From: Marivita sp041725935
GTDB lineage: Bacteria; Pseudomonadota; Alphaproteobacteria; Rhodobacterales; Rhodobacteraceae
Direction of reading: 5' to 3'
DNA: 64,000 bases
NCBI GenBank assembly: GCA_041725935.1
Contig: JBGRQD010000002.1
Span: 186,001 to 250,000 of the forward strand
Shown here: positions 17,700-24,984 of the stretch, in pieces
How the letters are laid out: each line of letters opens with the position of its first letter
How positions within the stretch are numbered: position 1 is the stretch's first letter
Notes under the pieces: model-generated
Database searches by the model: none
Told to the model about the DNA's origin: nothing
Seen by the model: only the letters and a program-made list of their open reading frames with translations
Translations under genes and position numbers: made by a program

Positions 17700-18454
17700 C
17701 CCGCCGTCCAGCCCCCATCGACCATAAGCGCCGTTCCCGTGACCAATGCGCTCGCATCCGAGGCCAGAAACAGGCACGCGCCCATCACATCCTCGACCTG
17801 TCCCACGCGCGGCAGCTTGATCTTGCCCTCGATCCATGCGCGCTTTTCCGGGTCCTCGAAGGTCGGCTTGGTCAGATCGGTCAGGATGAAGGTCGGGCAG
17901 ATCGTGTTGACGCGGATGCTCTGCGGCCCCCATTCGATCGCCATCGCCTTGGTCATGCCCTCGACCGCATGTTTGGTGCTGCAATAGACCGCGCGGTCAA
18001 TGCCGCCGACATGCGCCATCTGGCTGGAGATCTGGATGATCGACCCGCCGCGACCGACCATCTGCCGCGCCGCCGCCTGTGCCAGGAAATAGGCCGCCTT
18101 GATGTTGACGGCAGCCACTGCATCGAAATCCTCGGGCGTGGTCTCCAGCGCCGGGCTGTGCCGCGCGAGGCCCGCCGAATTGACCAGAATGTCGATGGGG
18201 CCAAGCGCATCGAACGCATCGCGCACTGCCGGAATGTCAGTCACATCCAGCACCAGCGCCTCGGCACTGAACCCGGCCTGCGCCATCTCGTTCACCGCCG
18301 CCTGCACCTGCACCGCACCCCGCGCCGCCACGATCACATGTGCCCCCGCTTCGGCCAGTGCCACCGCACAGCCAAGCCCGATACCCCGTGATCCGCCGGT
18401 GACCAGTGCCCACTTGCCATCCAGACGAAACGACGGGGTTCTGGGCAGGGTCAT
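17696..18454 (-). CDS. SDR family oxidoreductase
   Basis: A 252-residue classical short-chain dehydrogenase. The NAD(P) motif is TGGSRGIG (about 19-26), the NSAG motif is present, and the active site Ser-Tyr-Lys is IISSQ...YCSTK in the normal spacing. The C-terminal VDGGWTAG is typical. Start ATG 18454 is chosen because the palindromic operator at 18471-18488 lies just upstream; the longer form from 18493 would run through it. It probably oxidises a secondary alcohol or polyol-like intermediate in the operon's pathway. Confidence 0.92.
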   Translation of the reverse strand: MTLPRTPSFRLDGKWALVTGGSRGIGLGCAVALAEAGAHVIVAARGAVQVQAAVNEMAQAGFSAEALVLDVTDIPAVRDAFDALGPIDILVNSAGLARHSPALETTPEDFDAVAAVNIKAAYFLAQAAARQMVGRGGSIIQISSQMAHVGGIDRAVYCSTKHAVEGMTKAMAIEWGPQSIRVNTICPTFILTDLTKPTFEDPEKRAWIEGKIKLPRVGQVEDVMGACLFLASDASALVTGTALMVDGGWTAG

Positions 18455-18470
18455 GGGGCATCTCCGTGGC

Positions 18471-18488
18471 TTTGCATAGGTGTGCAAA
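18471..18488. promoter_or_regulatory. Candidate LacI operator 2 (before SDR gene)
   Basis: The 18-mer TTTGCATAGGTGTGCAAA has perfect 6-bp arms (TTTGCA and TGCAAA) around 6 bp. It matches the palindrome at 22068-22085 at 14 of 18 positions by eye. Its centre is about 25 bp before the SDR start, upstream of the gene pair SDR-lacI. Confidence 0.7.
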
Positions 18489-18529
18489 ATCACGCTATCG
18501 CGGCACAGTGCCCCTGTCCAGCCCCCGCA

Positions 18530-19156
18530 TCACGGATGGGTGATGCCCCGGAACGGTGGGAAATCGGCATAGCGCGCGGCGCGTTGCCCCGGCGTCTCCG
18601 ACGGCTCCGCCCCCGCCCGCAGTAACGTCCCTTTTGGCGCGATATAGCTGGCAATGCGCCGCTGCGGATCAGGCCGCCACGCGATGTTGAACGCGCATAG
18701 CTTGGGAAAGAACCACGCCTCGGCAAAGGGCAGATGATCGTAGAGCCACCACGCCAGATCGCGCCAATCGCGGCCCTGATCGTAATGGTCGGCAAACCAC
18801 GGGATCACGATGCTTGCCCCTGCGACCTCAACTTCCGGCCTGTCCCAGATATGGCATTCGAGCGGATAGTCGTTGCGCGCGCAGTTCAGCCCGTTCTCGT
18901 TGCCAAACGTATTTAGCATGGCCGACCGATAGCCTGACCGCACGGCGATGCGCCCAAAGGTCTCCTGCAGCGGATCGAGCAGCGTCTCGCAAAACGCCCG
19001 CCCCCGCGCGATGGCGAGATCGGGATGGTCGGGGATGTTCTGAAACCCGTGGAAATTCCCGTTCTCGGAATAGAGAAAGTCGCGCATGTAGAAATGCCGC
19101 GACAACCGGACCCGGCCCAGCGTCTCGAGGCTCCACATGCTTTGCGGGCGTTTCAA
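18530..19156 (-). CDS. Peptidase M15-like protein of unknown role
   Basis: 208 residues from a TTG (19156) that overlaps the VOC stop codon; ATG 19138 is the alternative and would shorten it by six residues. The layout LSRHFYMRDFLYSE, then an LLDPLQETFG helix, then RIAVRSGYRSAMLN and HIWD resembles the M15/VanY-type zinc peptidase fold (GYRS..N and HxxD). The second zinc histidine is not obvious, so catalytic activity is doubtful. It could be a repurposed metal-binding or ligand-binding protein. Its place inside a catabolic operon is unusual for a peptidoglycan peptidase. No signal peptide is visible. Confidence 0.6.
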   Translation of the reverse strand: MKRPQSMWSLETLGRVRLSRHFYMRDFLYSENGNFHGFQNIPDHPDLAIARGRAFCETLLDPLQETFGRIAVRSGYRSAMLNTFGNENGLNCARNDYPLECHIWDRPEVEVAGASIVIPWFADHYDQGRDWRDLAWWLYDHLPFAEAWFFPKLCAFNIAWRPDPQRRIASYIAPKGTLLRAGAEPSETPGQRAARYADFPPFRGITHP

Positions 19157-19581
19157 TACCCGTTCCAGCGAAACGCGCCATCCTCTTCGCGCAAAGGCGA
19201 AAACGGATTGTGCGCCACCTCCCAGACATGGCCTTCCGGGTCGCGGAAATAGCCGTGATAGCCACCCCAGAACACCTCCTGCGGTGCTTTCAACACGGTG
19301 CCGCCCGCTGACTCGACCCGCGCCATCACGTCATCCACACCGGCCCGGTCCCGCGCATTGTAACCCAGCGTCAGCGCCCCGCGCCCCAGTTGCGCCACGT
19401 CGATCCCGATATCCTCGGCCAGCTTGTCCAGCGGATACAGCCCCAAGGTCTGTCCCAGCAAGTCATAGGCGATCACGCCGTCCTGCGTCTCGACCCGCAC
19501 CCAGCCCAGCGCGTCGTAAAACGCCGCCGCCTTGTTCGCATCCGTCACGCCCAGCGTGATCAGCGATACCCTTTGCTCCAT
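19153..19581 (-). CDS. VOC (glyoxalase-fold) family protein
   Basis: A 142-residue protein with two beta-alpha-beta-beta-beta modules of the vicinal oxygen chelate fold: VSLITLGVTDANKAAAFYDALGW at the start and YHGYFRDPEGHVWEVAHNP near the end. Metal ligands are only partly recognisable. It starts inside the end of the SnoaL-like gene (22-bp overlap), which implies translational coupling. Lyase, isomerase and dioxygenase roles are all possible in this fold. Confidence 0.87.
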   Translation of the reverse strand: MEQRVSLITLGVTDANKAAAFYDALGWVRVETQDGVIAYDLLGQTLGLYPLDKLAEDIGIDVAQLGRGALTLGYNARDRAGVDDVMARVESAGGTVLKAPQEVFWGGYHGYFRDPEGHVWEVAHNPFSPLREEDGAFRWNGY

Positions 19582-20567
19582 GCCAACTCCTTCATCCGGG
19601 CGAACACATCGAGCTTGATCTGAGCGTATACGTGCAGCAGGTCCACGAGAACCCAGTTTTCGCGGATCAACCCGTCTTCCAACCGCCAGAAATCGAGGCT
19701 CCGCAGGGTGATCTTCTGCCCGGTCGGCGGCAGGCCAAGCCAGCCATTCCCAGACAGCGTCTGCTGCATGTTGGGCCAGCCGGTGACCCCGACAAAGGCG
19801 CCTTCGGCCATGAAATGATGCGTTGTGCCCTCGGGATGCTGCCCCCGGTCCGGCATCGCGTTCAGGAACGGGATCTGGTGGAAGCGGCGAAACTCCTCGA
19901 CCCCGCGCGCCGTGCCGATGCCGGCAGGCCCGTACCACATGAAGCGCGGATGCCAGAACCGCTCCAGCTCCATCACCTCCGGCCCACCCTGCGCCGGATG
20001 CCGCACCATCGCGGTCAGCATGTCGATCACATGCTGCGCACTGGCCCCAGACAAAGCCGGATCATGCGGTCCCAACCCGTCCTGAGTCATCGGCGCGGGC
20101 GCATGGGCAAACCGCCCCAGTTGCGGCGCCATCGGCCAGACGCCCGCCTGCATCATCATCTCGGGAATGTCCCAGATCGCCTGCATCTCGACGCAGGTGC
20201 CGCCTTCGATCCGGTAGAACTCGTGAAACCGCATCACCGCACTTCGCCCAGTCGGCGGAATGCCAAGCCACGGGTTTAGCCACCGCCCGGCATACTGACC
20301 ACACGACCCGACCCAAAGCGCGCCATCCGCATCCCGCCCGGCAATCTGAATGAACTCCTGCCGTTCCAGATCGGGGATCGCCGCCTGCAAGGGCGCAAAG
20401 CACTCCCGCACGAAGGCCGCCACACCCTGCAAATCGCCAAACGGATGACACATCCGAAACAGAGCATCCGGCGCAACTTGTGCCAGCGCCGCCTCAACGC
20501 CATCGAAATCCCGCATCGCAGCAAACAATGGTGCCATCACAGCCTTGGCGTGCTCGGCCTCAGACAT
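19560..20567 (-). CDS. Double SnoaL-like (ester cyclase family) protein (second)
   Basis: A 335-residue protein with two NTF2-like halves, each containing the recurring IPPTGR/LPPTGQ segment followed by a strand and RxxDGxI-type turn. This is typical of the SnoaL-like ester cyclase family. The start ATG 20567 follows AGGGGA. Same two-domain design as the gene at 15727, but the sequences differ strongly, so they may act on successive intermediates. The composite intergenic repeat (20573-20664) separates it from the upstream dehydrogenase gene. Confidence 0.82.
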   Translation of the reverse strand: MSEAEHAKAVMAPLFAAMRDFDGVEAALAQVAPDALFRMCHPFGDLQGVAAFVRECFAPLQAAIPDLERQEFIQIAGRDADGALWVGSCGQYAGRWLNPWLGIPPTGRSAVMRFHEFYRIEGGTCVEMQAIWDIPEMMMQAGVWPMAPQLGRFAHAPAPMTQDGLGPHDPALSGASAQHVIDMLTAMVRHPAQGGPEVMELERFWHPRFMWYGPAGIGTARGVEEFRRFHQIPFLNAMPDRGQHPEGTTHHFMAEGAFVGVTGWPNMQQTLSGNGWLGLPPTGQKITLRSLDFWRLEDGLIRENWVLVDLLHVYAQIKLDVFARMKELAWSKGYR

Positions 20568-20572
20568 GCCGA

Positions 20573-20664
20573 TCCCCTGCTTCTCTGGTTCCAAAATACC
20601 TCGGGGTCTGGGGCAGCGCCCCAGCGTTTCCGCGTGCGGAAACGCACGATGCATCGACGCATCG
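20573..20664 (-). repeat. Composite intergenic repeat, copy 2
   Basis: Read on the minus strand it has the same order as copy 1 at 7536: an 18-bp near-palindrome (CGATGCGTCGATGCATCG, 20664-20647), a GTTTCCGC/GCGGAAAC hairpin, a CTGGGGC/GCCCCAG hairpin, and the core CCCCGAGGTATTTT then AACCAGAGAAGCAGGGGA. Its last bases merge with the ribosome binding site of the SnoaL-like gene, so part of the repeat now serves in translation initiation. Confidence 0.7.
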
Positions 20665-20678
20665 TCCCCCGTCCAAAC

Positions 20679-22004
20679 TCACTCCGCCGCGTCCCGATAG
20701 GGCGCACCTTCGCCGTAAGGCACGTTCACCCCACCATAGCGCCGCACCCGGACGTTGCATTGCTCGGCATGGCCGACAAACCCCTCGAGAATGCACAGCC
20801 GCGATCCGTATTCCCCGATCAGCGTCGCCGCCTCGTCGGTTGTGATCTTCTGATAGGAATGCGTCTTGAGGAACTTGCCCACCCAAAGCCCGCCGGTATA
20901 GCGCCCGGCCTTCTTGGTCGGCAGGGTGTGGTTCGTCCCGATCACCTTGTCGCCATTCGACACGTTGGTCCGCGCCCCCAGAAACAACGCACCGTAAGAG
21001 GTCATGTGCTCCAGATACCAATCATCCCGGTCGGTCATCACCTGCACATGCTCCGAGGCAATCTCATTGGCGACCGCCAGCATTTCGTTGTGGTCGGCGC
21101 ACAGGATCACCTCGCCGTAATCGCGCCAACTGACCGAGGCAGTGTCCCGTGTCGGCAGGATTTCCAGCAACCGGTCCACCTCGGCCAGTGTCTCTTCCGC
21201 CAACTTGCGCGAATGGGTCACCAGCACGGCGGGCGAATTGTAGCCGTGCTCGGCCTGCCCCAGCAGGTCCGTCGCGCAAATCTCGGCGTCCACCGTGTCA
21301 TCGGCAATCACCATGGTCTCAGTCGGCCCGGCGAAGAGGTCGATCCCGACACGACCGTACAATTGCCGCTTCGCCTCGGCGACAAAGGCATTGCCCGGTC
21401 CCACCAGCATATGCACCGGGTCGATCGTTTCGGTCCCGATCGCCATCGCGCCCACGGCCTGAATGCCGCCAAGCACGTAGATCTCGTGCGCCCCACCCAG
21501 ATGCATCGCGGCGATCACCGCCGGGTTGGGCTTGCCCTGCCACGGCGGCGTGCAGGCGATGATGCGCGGCACACCGGCCACGCTGGCCGTCGCAACCGAC
21601 ATATGGGCCGAGGCCACCATCGGGAACTTGCCCCCCGGAACGTAACAGCCGACGGACTGAACGGGGATGTTCTTGTGACCCAGGATCACCCCCGGCATCG
21701 TCTCAACTTCGATATCCAGCATCGAGTCGCGCTGCGCCTGGGCGAAATTCCGCACCTGCTCCTGCGCGAATTTGATGTCTGCCAGCTCCCGCGGCGAAAG
21801 CTCCGCGATCAGCGCGTCAATCTCGCCTTGTGTCAGGCGAAAACTGTCGGGCGTGTAATTGTCGAACTTCGCCGCCAGATCGCGCACCGCCGCGTCACCG
21901 CGCGCCTCGATATCGGCCAGCGTCGCCTCGACCACCGCGCGGGTCTTTGCGTCGTCTTCGGCGCGTTCTGTTTCGGGTTTTCCCCGCTTGAGATAGTCGG
22001 CCAT
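20679..22004 (-). CDS. Histidinol dehydrogenase family enzyme (sulfopropanediol dehydrogenase-like)
   Basis: A 441-residue NAD-dependent zinc dehydrogenase of the histidinol dehydrogenase superfamily. Expected residues are retained: Gln and His in LLGQAEHG, Glu-His in ASEHVQV, Asp in NGDKVIGTNH, and Glu plus His five apart in LEGFVGHAEQ. It heads a catabolic operon, not a his operon, as HpsN (sulfopropanediol 3-dehydrogenase) does. HpsO and HpsP partners and a sulfonate transporter are missing, so a different hydroxyl substrate is likely. A LacI-type operator lies about 64 bp upstream. Confidence 0.85.
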   Translation of the reverse strand: MADYLKRGKPETERAEDDAKTRAVVEATLADIEARGDAAVRDLAAKFDNYTPDSFRLTQGEIDALIAELSPRELADIKFAQEQVRNFAQAQRDSMLDIEVETMPGVILGHKNIPVQSVGCYVPGGKFPMVASAHMSVATASVAGVPRIIACTPPWQGKPNPAVIAAMHLGGAHEIYVLGGIQAVGAMAIGTETIDPVHMLVGPGNAFVAEAKRQLYGRVGIDLFAGPTETMVIADDTVDAEICATDLLGQAEHGYNSPAVLVTHSRKLAEETLAEVDRLLEILPTRDTASVSWRDYGEVILCADHNEMLAVANEIASEHVQVMTDRDDWYLEHMTSYGALFLGARTNVSNGDKVIGTNHTLPTKKAGRYTGGLWVGKFLKTHSYQKITTDEAATLIGEYGSRLCILEGFVGHAEQCNVRVRRYGGVNVPYGEGAPYRDAAE

Positions 22005-22067
22005 GGTCCCTCCCCGGATGAGATGTCCGGCTCAGCATAGCGGGGCGCGCCGCCCTCTCAAGCGATT

Positions 22068-22085
22068 TTTGCATACGATTGCAAC
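22068..22085. promoter_or_regulatory. Candidate LacI operator 1 (before the HDH-like gene)
   Basis: The 18-mer TTTGCATACGATTGCAAC contains TTGCA-N6-TGCAA. It lies in the 89-bp gap between the HDH-like gene and the hydrolase gene at 22094, which is the promoter region of the operon. It shares the TTTGCATA half and the TGCAA half with the site at 18471-18488. Confidence 0.7.
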
Positions 22086-22093
22086 AATACCCC

Positions 22094-22834
22094 TCAGCCA
22101 AGAACCTCGAGGATCGCCTGTTCGATATGGCGTAGGTTCTCAGGCTCGGAAAACCGGTGATCGGTGCCCTTGACCAGCGTCAGGCGCAGGTCTGGGCTGT
22201 CGATATGGTCCAAGAGCCGCAATGCGGTTTCGCGGCTGACGGCGGTATCCTCCGTCCCCTGTATCAGCCGCACCGGGTAGGGCATCGACAAAGACGACCG
22301 AAGGACAAGGTGCTCACGTCCGTCCTCGATCAGGCGGCGCGTGACGATATAGGGATCGCCGTAATCCGAGGGCAGCGCGATCCGCCCCTCCTCCATGACC
22401 TGCCGGCGCTCTTCTTCGGAGAACCCGGCCCAGAACCCGTCTTCGGTAAAGTCAGGTGCGGCCGCGATGCCGACAAAGCCCACCACACGGTCCAGTCGCT
22501 GCGTCAGCAAGGACGCGATCCAACCGCCCATGGAGGAGCCGACCAGAACCACCGGGCCGTCGCAGGTGGCGTCGATCACCGCCTGCGCATCCCGCGCCCA
22601 ATCGCCGATACAGCCGTCTTCGAACGCACCGCCCGACACGCCATGCCCCGAGTAATCGAACCGCAGGAACGCTCTTCCCTGCGCCTTGGCCCAGGCTTCC
22701 AGATGCACCGCCTTGGTGCCTTCCATGTCGGATTTGTACCCCGACAGGAACACGATGGCCGGCCCTTCGCCGTCGGTCTTGGCATAGGCCAGCGGGGGTC
22801 CATTGGGTCCGTCGATCTGCTGAATGGATGTCAC
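22094..22834 (-). CDS. Alpha/beta hydrolase (ABHD10-like esterase/thioesterase)
   Basis: A 246-residue protein with nucleophile elbow VGSSMGGW, an acid in QGTEDTAV and histidine in KGTDHRFSEP, so the triad is complete. The FLSGYKSDMEGTKA start and FDYSGHGVSGG motif are typical of the short hydrolases related to mammalian ABHD10 (palmitoyl-cysteine thioesterase-like). It lies upstream of the LacI-linked operon on the same strand, with the operator between them, so it is probably a separate unit. Confidence 0.87.
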   Translation of the reverse strand: MTSIQQIDGPNGPPLAYAKTDGEGPAIVFLSGYKSDMEGTKAVHLEAWAKAQGRAFLRFDYSGHGVSGGAFEDGCIGDWARDAQAVIDATCDGPVVLVGSSMGGWIASLLTQRLDRVVGFVGIAAAPDFTEDGFWAGFSEEERRQVMEEGRIALPSDYGDPYIVTRRLIEDGREHLVLRSSLSMPYPVRLIQGTEDTAVSRETALRLLDHIDSPDLRLTLVKGTDHRFSEPENLRHIEQAILEVLG

Positions 22835-22895
22835 GTCTGCCTCCGCTTGCGTTCGCGGCGCAGTTTACGCAAAGCGCACCGGAACCCAAGAGGCG

Positions 22896-24143
22896 TCAGC
22901 CGGTTTCGACCTCGTCCAGCCACAGGGCAAGAACCCCGCCCGCAAGCGACAGCACGACGAACCCGATCAGCGCAGCGACCGGGCCCGCCAGCGCAAGCAG
23001 CCCGCCGAACGCCCCGGTGACGAGCAACAGCACCCCGATGGCGGTGTTGGCCAAGGCCGCATAGGACGACCGTGCGTCTTCGGGCGACATGTCGACAAGG
23101 TAAACCGACCGCGCCGACCGCACGCCCTGATAGGACAGCATGAAGAAGAACAGGAGCACCGGGATCACCCAGACAGCCTGTGCCCATCCGCTCAGCTCTG
23201 CCAGCACGGCCAAGGTGGCGAACACTGCCGCCATCAGCCCCGACACCGCCAGAACCTTGCGCGACGACACATCCGACAACCGGCCCCAGACGTAAGACCC
23301 GGCAAAGGCCGCCGCCGCGGACGCCAGCAACAACGCACCAAGACCCTGCAAGGCAGATTGCCCGCCGCCCAGCAGCACGAAATAGGGCGGTGCCAGCGCC
23401 GTGACGGTCAGCAACCCGCGCACTGCAATGAACAAGCGGAACTGCCTGTCTTCCTTCAGCGGGGTCAGATCGAAGGTCGTGCGGTCTGTGTCCTCCGACG
23501 CCTGTTCCTCAAGCCGCGAAAACAGCGCCGCAGCCGCGAGCCAGAGCACGGAGGCCAGAGCGATGGCGACGATCACCGGCGTCACATCGCGCAACAGGCC
23601 GGACAGCAGCAGCCCCGCAAAGATCAGGACGGCAATCGACGCGGTGGACCCGGCCACACCCGTGACAGCCCCCCGGCGCGTTTTCTGCACCGTCTTGCCC
23701 AGAATATCCTTGTAGCTGACCGAACAGGCCGCCCGCGACACCGCCAGCACCGCCAGCGCACCACACAGAGCCAAGCCGGCGGCCAGCCCCTGCATCGTCA
23801 GCGCGATGATCACGATAGCCATTGCCGCGATGCCTTGTCCAAGCGATCCGAACACCCAGGCCCATTTGCGATGCTTCATCGCCTCGACCTGGCCCGCGAA
23901 CAGGATCTGCGGCAGCAACGCCCCCGACTCGCGGATCGGAACCAAAAGCCCCGTCAGCGCGGCAGGCGCTCCCAGCGACCCGGCCAACCAGCTGAGCACC
24001 AGCTTTGGGTCAATCAACCCGTCCGCCACCTTGGTCAGCGACAGGCTCACCATGTGCCGCACCCCGTTGCGCGCCTCGCGATCCCGGACCGACGCGTCGG
24101 CCCCCGTGATCTCTTCGTAGACGTCGGTGACGGGATGGGTCAT
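22896..24143 (-). CDS. MFS transporter
   Basis: A 415-residue polytopic protein with about 12 hydrophobic segments in two blocks separated by a charged loop (RLEEQASEDTDRTTFDLTPLKEDRQ, near 215-240). MFS-type basic loops such as HRKWAWVFG and WGRLSDVSSRKV are present. A cytoplasmic N-terminal tail of about 45 residues precedes the first helix. Substrate unknown; the hydrolase gene 60 bp downstream could be a partner. Confidence 0.85.
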   Translation of the reverse strand: MTHPVTDVYEEITGADASVRDREARNGVRHMVSLSLTKVADGLIDPKLVLSWLAGSLGAPAALTGLLVPIRESGALLPQILFAGQVEAMKHRKWAWVFGSLGQGIAAMAIVIIALTMQGLAAGLALCGALAVLAVSRAACSVSYKDILGKTVQKTRRGAVTGVAGSTASIAVLIFAGLLLSGLLRDVTPVIVAIALASVLWLAAAALFSRLEEQASEDTDRTTFDLTPLKEDRQFRLFIAVRGLLTVTALAPPYFVLLGGGQSALQGLGALLLASAAAAFAGSYVWGRLSDVSSRKVLAVSGLMAAVFATLAVLAELSGWAQAVWVIPVLLFFFMLSYQGVRSARSVYLVDMSPEDARSSYAALANTAIGVLLLVTGAFGGLLALAGPVAALIGFVVLSLAGGVLALWLDEVETG

Positions 24144-24433
24144 GCGGCACAGCTCCTTGGGTTTCGATCAGCCGCGTGCAAACGCTCGAGCGGTCAAAGA
24201 GTTCCGAATCGTAGACCGAGCTGCGCGAAATCTGCGCGGTGGAACCGTGGATGGATGTGTGCGAATCTTGTCAGGTCTCACGTCATGGCTGGACGCAGGC
24301 CAACTGGTGCAGCTGGACTGCGTCCATTTCTGGGATGATCCTGAGAAAGCGGCGCCGCAACGCGCCGAGTTGCACCTCCGACCTGTCTCAGCCAGAGGTG
24401 CAAAACGTGTAGCTTGGGTTTCTCAACCCACCT
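24144..24433. other. Non-coding gap with one hairpin
   Basis: I see no convincing gene in these 290 bases; the plus-strand reading frame across it has no ribosome binding site and no recognisable protein. At 24415-24430 the hairpin TGGGTT-tetraloop-AACCCA (GAGA loop when read on the minus strand) follows the stop of the small gene on its right. It may end that transcript, although a proper T run is missing. Confidence 0.5.
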
Positions 24434-24679
24434 TCACCCGCCGATATAAGCGCCGGACTTGGGACGGTAAAAGTTCTTCTGGTTGTGCAGACGCCCCAGA
24501 AGGTCATTGATCTTCTTCATCGACGCATCCACCTCGCGGGTGCTTTCGCAGGGCCGCAGCGGGTCCGCGTCCTGTTCGAGCACTGCCGAGTTCAGCGACC
24601 GCTTGGTGGTGCGCAGCGCGTCCTCGATCAGCTCCATGTCGTCGACGGTCAATTCGAATTGCGTGTTGTATCCGGGCAT
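24434..24679 (-). CDS. Small conserved hypothetical protein
   Basis: An 81-residue acidic, mostly helical protein starting MPGYNTQFELTVDDMELIED; the ATG at 24679 has a GGGAG site. The ending LLGRLHNQKNFYRPKSGAYIGG is one I associate with a small protein widespread in Rhodobacterales, with no known function. It stands alone, about 300 bp from thrS, which is transcribed in the opposite direction. Confidence 0.75.
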   Translation of the reverse strand: MPGYNTQFELTVDDMELIEDALRTTKRSLNSAVLEQDADPLRPCESTREVDASMKKINDLLGRLHNQKNFYRPKSGAYIGG

Positions 24680-24984
24680 TGTCTGCTCCCCCGTTCTGTA
24701 TGACGCAAAAGTTTCCGATAATGGAATGTCGTTATACATATCAATTGCGTCGCTTTCGTCCACAGCAATCCGTAACAGCAAGCCCTTGATTCAAAACGCT
24801 TTCCAATAATACATTTGTATACCGCGAAAGAATCTTTCGTGGCCGCGTGCAAAACTCACGACTCAGCCGGTTGATCCACCATCCGCATCTTGACGCGCCG
24901 CACCCCCGCTGCCACAAGCCGCGCACGACACATAACCCGCAACCGGGCGTTCCGTGGGCGCCAAACTGACGAGGAGCTGCGCCA
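24680..24984. other. Intergenic promoter region between the small gene and thrS
   Basis: The left two-thirds is AT-richer than the surroundings and must hold the divergent promoters. A short palindrome (CGAAAGAATCTTTCG) lies near 24825-24839. No gene, T-box or other leader structure was recognised before thrS. Confidence 0.5.

Noticed and set aside
20679..22004. hisD of histidine biosynthesis
   Set aside because: No his genes are adjacent, it heads a LacI-controlled catabolic operon, and the nearest his-type gene (hisN) is 17 kb away; the sulfopropanediol dehydrogenase-like branch fits better.
24127..24510. Possible 127-residue plus-strand protein between the MFS gene and the small conserved gene
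   Set aside because: No ribosome binding site or family similarity, and it overlaps the small conserved gene on the other strand.
24840..24984. Leader or T-box regulation before thrS
   Set aside because: No specifier stem, T-box sequence or attenuator-like terminator is visible, and T-boxes are not expected in alphaproteobacteria.
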